A stretch of 17,547 nucleotides of DNA from an uncultured Xanthobacteraceae bacterium (GTDB taxonomy: Bacteria > Pseudomonadota > Alphaproteobacteria > Rhizobiales > Xanthobacteraceae): contig CATPCO010000316.1 of assembly GCA_955652925.1 (NCBI GenBank), forward strand, positions 1 to 17,547, written 5' to 3'. Each line of letters opens with the position of its first letter. The first letter of the stretch is position 1. Of the stretch, positions 14,775-17,547 are shown piece by piece. A program made the translations under genes and the position numbers. The notes under the pieces were generated by a model that had not been told where the DNA came from, did no database searches, and saw only the letters and a list, made by a program, of their open reading frames with translations.

Positions 14775-15633
14775 ATCACCACCACCCCTCCCTCCCCCGT
14801 CGCAAGTCGGGCTTGCCCGACTTGCGCAATATAGTGCGGAACCCGGGCAAGCCCGGGTTCCGTCGGGGGAAGGTAAAGGGTGGGGGTCCGATGCGCAGGA
14901 TTATCGGCAGGAGGAGTTGCTCGCCGACGCGATCGCGCGGATGGTTGCCGATGCGCGGCACGCGGCGATCGGCGCCGCCTCGCCAATTCCCGCCGCTGGC
15001 GCCTTGCTTGCGCGCGAGCGCGGCAATGGACGGCCCCGCGTCTCCCTCCTCTGCAGCCGGCTGCATTGTTTTTTCAGCGACGGCGGCCGCGAGCTTTTCG
15101 ACTGCGCCGGACAGGGCCGCATCGATGTGTTCTTTCTCTCAGGAGGACAGATCGATGGGCAGGGAAACATCAACCTCGTCGGCATCGGGGATCCCGCGCA
15201 CCCAAAAGTGCGCTTTCCCGGCTCGTTCGGCTCCGCCTATATGTATTACGTGGTGCCGAGAGTGATTCTCTTTCGGCTCGAACACACGCGCCGCACTCTC
15301 GTCGAGAAGGTGGATTTCATCAGCGCGGCGGGAACGAGTGCTGCGAATGTGTATCGTCCTGGTGGACCGATCGCGCTCATCACCAGTCGCTGCCTGTTCG
15401 CCTTCGATCGGACGCACGGCCGCTTCCGGCTCGCAAGCGTCCATCCCGGACACACGGCGGCGGAAATCACCGAGCACACGGGTTTTGCCTTCGACCGGAG
15501 CGCCGAGGTACCGCAAACGCCCATCCCCTCGGCGGAAACACTGCGGATGCTGCGCACTGTCGTGGCGCCGCAACTGGTCGAAGTCTATCCGCAGTTCGCC
15601 GCCGAAGTTTTTGGGGTAAGAGGTCGCGCGTGA
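14755..15633 (+). CDS. CoA-transferase family protein, subunit B, with N-terminus extended through a repeat
   Basis: Homology starts near base 14893 (DYRQEELLADAIARMV) and runs to the end: FFLSGGQIDGQGNINLVGIG, VRFPGSFGSAYMYY and VDFISAAGT are hallmarks of GctB/IpdB-type beta subunits. Where transferases have their covalent Glu (ESG or SENG), this protein reads LLCSRLHCFFSDGG, so no Glu is evident. The start is a problem. ATG 14755 keeps the conserved N-terminus but reads about 40 Pro-rich codons through the hairpin element. TTG 14917 directly follows AGGAGGAG, too close for normal initiation, and ATG 14941 removes conserved helix. ATG 14755 (292 residues) is given as the only ATG that keeps the domain whole. 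The stop overlaps the next gene as GTGA. It should pair with subunit A. Confidence 0.82.
   Translation: MRSARRESPPPLPPPSQVGLARLAQYSAEPGQARVPSGEGKGWGSDAQDYRQEELLADAIARMVADARHAAIGAASPIPAAGALLARERGNGRPRVSLLCSRLHCFFSDGGRELFDCAGQGRIDVFFLSGGQIDGQGNINLVGIGDPAHPKVRFPGSFGSAYMYYVVPRVILFRLEHTRRTLVEKVDFISAAGTSAANVYRPGGPIALITSRCLFAFDRTHGRFRLASVHPGHTAAEITEHTGFAFDRSAEVPQTPIPSAETLRMLRTVVAPQLVEVYPQFAAEVFGVRGRA
14783..14886. repeat. REPIN-like double-hairpin repeat at the subunit A/B junction
   Basis: Two perfect 11-bp hairpins sit side by side. The first pairs CGCAAGTCGGG (14801-14811) with CCCGACTTGCG (14816-14826) around a CTTG loop. The second pairs CGGAACCCGGG (14837-14847) with CCCGGGTTCCG (14852-14862) around a CAAG loop, complementary to the first loop. 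A ten-base spacer, CAATATAGTG, separates them. Outside, a C-rich stretch (14783-14799) faces a G-rich one (14864-14886), giving an imperfect outer inverted repeat. This resembles paired REP sequences (REPINs or BIMEs) moved by RAYT transposases. The outer ends are estimated. No RAYT gene is in the window. Confidence 0.82.
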
Positions 15634-16706
15634 AAACAGTCGAGGTTGCGGTGATCGGCACCGGCTGGTGCGGTGGCATTCGGGCCGAGACGCTCGCGCG
15701 CTCGGCTCTGGTCGACAAGCTCCATATCTGTGAGATCCGTCCCGACCGTCTCGCCGAGGTCAAAGCGCTGACCAATCCGGCGAGCGCTACGCTCGATTAT
15801 AACAATATTCTCGCCAATCCGAATATCTCGGTAGTCTACGTCTGCACTACGCCGGAGCAAAATCATTATCCCATCGCGCGCGATTGTTTGCGCGCGGGCA
15901 AGCATGTGCTGCTGGAAAAGCCGATTGCGCTGATGCTGTGGGAGGCGGACGAGCTGATCACATTGGCAAAACGTGCCGAGCTGAAATTCACCATCGGCTA
16001 TTCACAGCGGTTCAATCCCAAATTCGCCTATGCCAAGAAAAAGATCACCGACGGGACGCTGGGCAAGATCGTCTCAGTCATGGTGAGCCGGAACGTAAGC
16101 CGCACTCTCGGCACCAAGATCGGAAAGCGGGTGAAGCTCTCGCCGGTGGTCATGGAATCCACCCACGACCTCGATTTCGTTTTCTGGCTGCTCGAGCCCG
16201 CCAAGCCGGTGCGCGTCTATTCGCAAGGAGCCTTCGGCTATATGGCTTCGATCAATGGATCCTTCGACATCATGTGGTCGGTCGTGACCATGGATACCGG
16301 CGTGCTCGTGACCATCGGCGGCGGCTGGAACCTGCCGCCAAGCTATCCCAATTACTGCTCGACCTGGCTCGAGATTACCGGCACCGAGGGCGCGCTCATC
16401 CTCGACGACACCCATCGCGACAACTGGCTCAACACCAACGCCGAGGGCACGCGCTTTCCGATGTCGACCATGCCGGGCGAGCAGGTGGACCACATCTTCG
16501 CGGGACAGATGGGCCCGGAGACTATCCACTTTCTCGAATCCTGCATCATGGACCGGCCGGTAATGGTGACGCCGCAGAGCGCGCGCCTGGTCATGGAAAC
16601 CTACACGGCAGCCGATCTTTCCGCTGAGCGCAACGCGCCGGTCGATCTGCCGCTCTCGAACGAAGCGCTCTCCGCGGTTGCCGAAATGATGGGAGCCAAA
16701 GCATGA
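15630..16706 (+). CDS. Gfo/Idh/MocA family NAD(P)-dependent oxidoreductase (first of two)
   Basis: The 358-residue product has an N-terminal Rossmann domain with VAVIGTGWCGGIRAE (GTGWCG at 10-15), followed by VVYVCTTPEQNHYPIA and the signature LLEKPIAL with Glu96-Lys97-Pro98. The C-terminal substrate domain has STHDLD (His179, Asp182), the usual catalytic His/Asp region, and ITGTEGALILDDTHRDNW. Relatives oxidise or reduce sugars, inositols and other cyclic or polyol substrates with bound NAD(P). The GTG start overlaps the subunit B stop as GTGA and is preceded by AAGAGGT five to six bases away; the long open frame upstream to 14880 is shadow. The stop overlaps the next paralogue as ATGA. Its substrate is unknown, but the tight operon links it to the CoA-transferase-like enzyme. 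Confidence 0.93.
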   Translation: MKTVEVAVIGTGWCGGIRAETLARSALVDKLHICEIRPDRLAEVKALTNPASATLDYNNILANPNISVVYVCTTPEQNHYPIARDCLRAGKHVLLEKPIALMLWEADELITLAKRAELKFTIGYSQRFNPKFAYAKKKITDGTLGKIVSVMVSRNVSRTLGTKIGKRVKLSPVVMESTHDLDFVFWLLEPAKPVRVYSQGAFGYMASINGSFDIMWSVVTMDTGVLVTIGGGWNLPPSYPNYCSTWLEITGTEGALILDDTHRDNWLNTNAEGTRFPMSTMPGEQVDHIFAGQMGPETIHFLESCIMDRPVMVTPQSARLVMETYTAADLSAERNAPVDLPLSNEALSAVAEMMGAKA

Positions 16707-17547
16707 GGCGAAAGGCGAAAGGCATTGGCCTTGCGATCGTGGGGGCGGGTCGCGTCGGATTGTTTCGCGGCGAGGTCGCCGCGCGCCATCCCGCGGTGCA
16801 GTGGATCGGGATTGCCGAGAGGAATCACAACCGCGGCCTCTATGTCGCGGAAAAGATCGGCGCTGATTTCGTCACTCAGGACCACCGCGAGCTGCTCAAA
16901 CGGCCGGAAGTGACCTGCGCGATCATCGCGACCGACGAGCATCTGCATGTGGATCCCATCATGGCGGCAGTCGAGCGCGGCGTGCCCATGCTGATCGAGA
17001 AACCGCTCGCAACCGATCTCGCGCAATCCGCGCGCGTGCTTGCGGCCATCACGCAGGCGAAGCTCGACGCTGTAGTCGGTTATACCCAGCGCTTTCGGCG
17101 CAAATGGCTCGCGGGCAAGGAGAAGGTGCGAACCGGAGCTCTCGGCGATGTCACGCTTGTGACGTCGCGCGCCTTCATGAACCGGCTGGTCGCCATCGAC
17201 AATTACAAGCGTACGGATGATCCCAGCACGATCTCGCCCATGGTGATTTCCGGCACGCACGCCCTCGACGTCGTGATGTGGTATCTCGAAGCAAAGACAC
17301 CGGTCGAGTGCTATGCGCGCTCCGTCGACAAGGTGTTGGGTCCACTTTGCCAGGGCATCGACGCAACCGCCGGCATGATCATGTTTGCGGATGGCAGCGT
17401 CTATCATCTCAACATTTCCTGGGCGTTGCCGGTGACCTGGCCGGGCGCCGTCTACAGTCTCGAAATCGGCATCAACGGGACCGACGGCGTGCTGACCATC
17501 GACGATACTCATCGCGACATGGTGCTTGCGGTCTCTGCTCCCCAGAA
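16703..17547 (+). CDS. Gfo/Idh/MocA family oxidoreductase (second of two), cut by the window end
   Basis: The frame is open from ATG 16703 to the last base, 281 full codons, so the C-terminus lies outside the window. The Rossmann motif is GLAIVGAGRVGLFRGE (GAGRVG at 14-19), followed by CAIIATDEHLHVDPI and MLIEKPLA with Glu99-Lys100-Pro101. GTHALD (His186, Asp189) marks the catalytic region. Near the end, NGTDGVLTIDDTHRDMVL closely parallels GTEGALILDDTHRDNWL in the preceding gene, so the two are diverged tandem paralogues and may form a mixed oligomer or act in consecutive redox steps. The ATG overlaps the upstream stop as ATGA. The minus-strand open frame over this region is a shadow. Confidence 0.93.
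   Translation, partial: MRRKAKGIGLAIVGAGRVGLFRGEVAARHPAVQWIGIAERNHNRGLYVAEKIGADFVTQDHRELLKRPEVTCAIIATDEHLHVDPIMAAVERGVPMLIEKPLATDLAQSARVLAAITQAKLDAVVGYTQRFRRKWLAGKEKVRTGALGDVTLVTSRAFMNRLVAIDNYKRTDDPSTISPMVISGTHALDVVMWYLEAKTPVECYARSVDKVLGPLCQGIDATAGMIMFADGSVYHLNISWALPVTWPGAVYSLEIGINGTDGVLTIDDTHRDMVLAVSAPQ

Noticed and set aside
14880..15629. Long open frame upstream of the first Gfo/Idh gene that would give a 608-residue fusion
   Set aside because: It lies out of frame over the clear subunit B gene, is Arg-rich shadow sequence, and the GTG at 15630 has a good ribosome binding site.
16601..17512. Minus-strand open frame of about 303 codons
   Set aside because: It is the antisense shadow of the second Gfo/Idh gene, which runs open to the window end with full family motifs.

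Overview
The window reads as high-GC chromosomal DNA of an alphaproteobacterium, most likely of the order Hyphomicrobiales (Rhizobiales). The pointers are the ileS-lspA-M16-M16 gene order, the IleRS C-terminus, the DUF883 and holin-X-like gene pair, and a two-hairpin intergenic repeat at 6470-6572 that I recognise from Bradyrhizobium and Rhodopseudomonas type genomes. No rRNA, tRNA, CRISPR array, transposase or phage structural gene is visible.

Region 1 (1-5467) is a catabolic stretch. It has two acyl-CoA dehydrogenase family genes, a crotonase-fold gene and a two-domain VOC protein resembling a type I extradiol dioxygenase. A small membrane ORF and a minus-strand DUF4160-DUF2442 pair lie between the dehydrogenases. 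The pair is AT-richer than its surroundings, and the DUF4160 gene carries one in-frame stop codon. The first dehydrogenase lacks the catalytic Glu at both positions known in the family. The crotonase lacks both classical hydratase glutamates.

Region 2 (5464-6718) holds two minus-strand genes for small membrane-associated proteins, a holin-X-like protein and a DUF883/YqjD-like protein. An intergenic region with the Hyphomicrobiales repeat follows.

Region 3 (6719-13917) is a conserved housekeeping run: ileS, lspA (ATGA overlap), a secreted proline-rich protein of unknown function, then an M16 peptidase with HxxEH followed by a partner without it (GTGA overlap), the usual catalytic and non-catalytic pair.

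Region 4 (13962-17547) is a second metabolic operon. It encodes two subunits of a class I CoA-transferase fold enzyme (glutaconate CoA-transferase or IpdAB-like) and two tandem, mutually paralogous Gfo/Idh/MocA oxidoreductases, the second cut by the window edge. The last three genes are joined by GTGA and ATGA overlaps. A REPIN-like double hairpin sits exactly at the junction of the two CoA-transferase subunits and is read through in frame, so the start of subunit B is uncertain. Subunit B also has no Glu where transferases carry their covalent catalytic Glu. This operon is the most interesting part of the window: it may act on an unusual CoA thioester, possibly as a hydrolase rather than a transferase.
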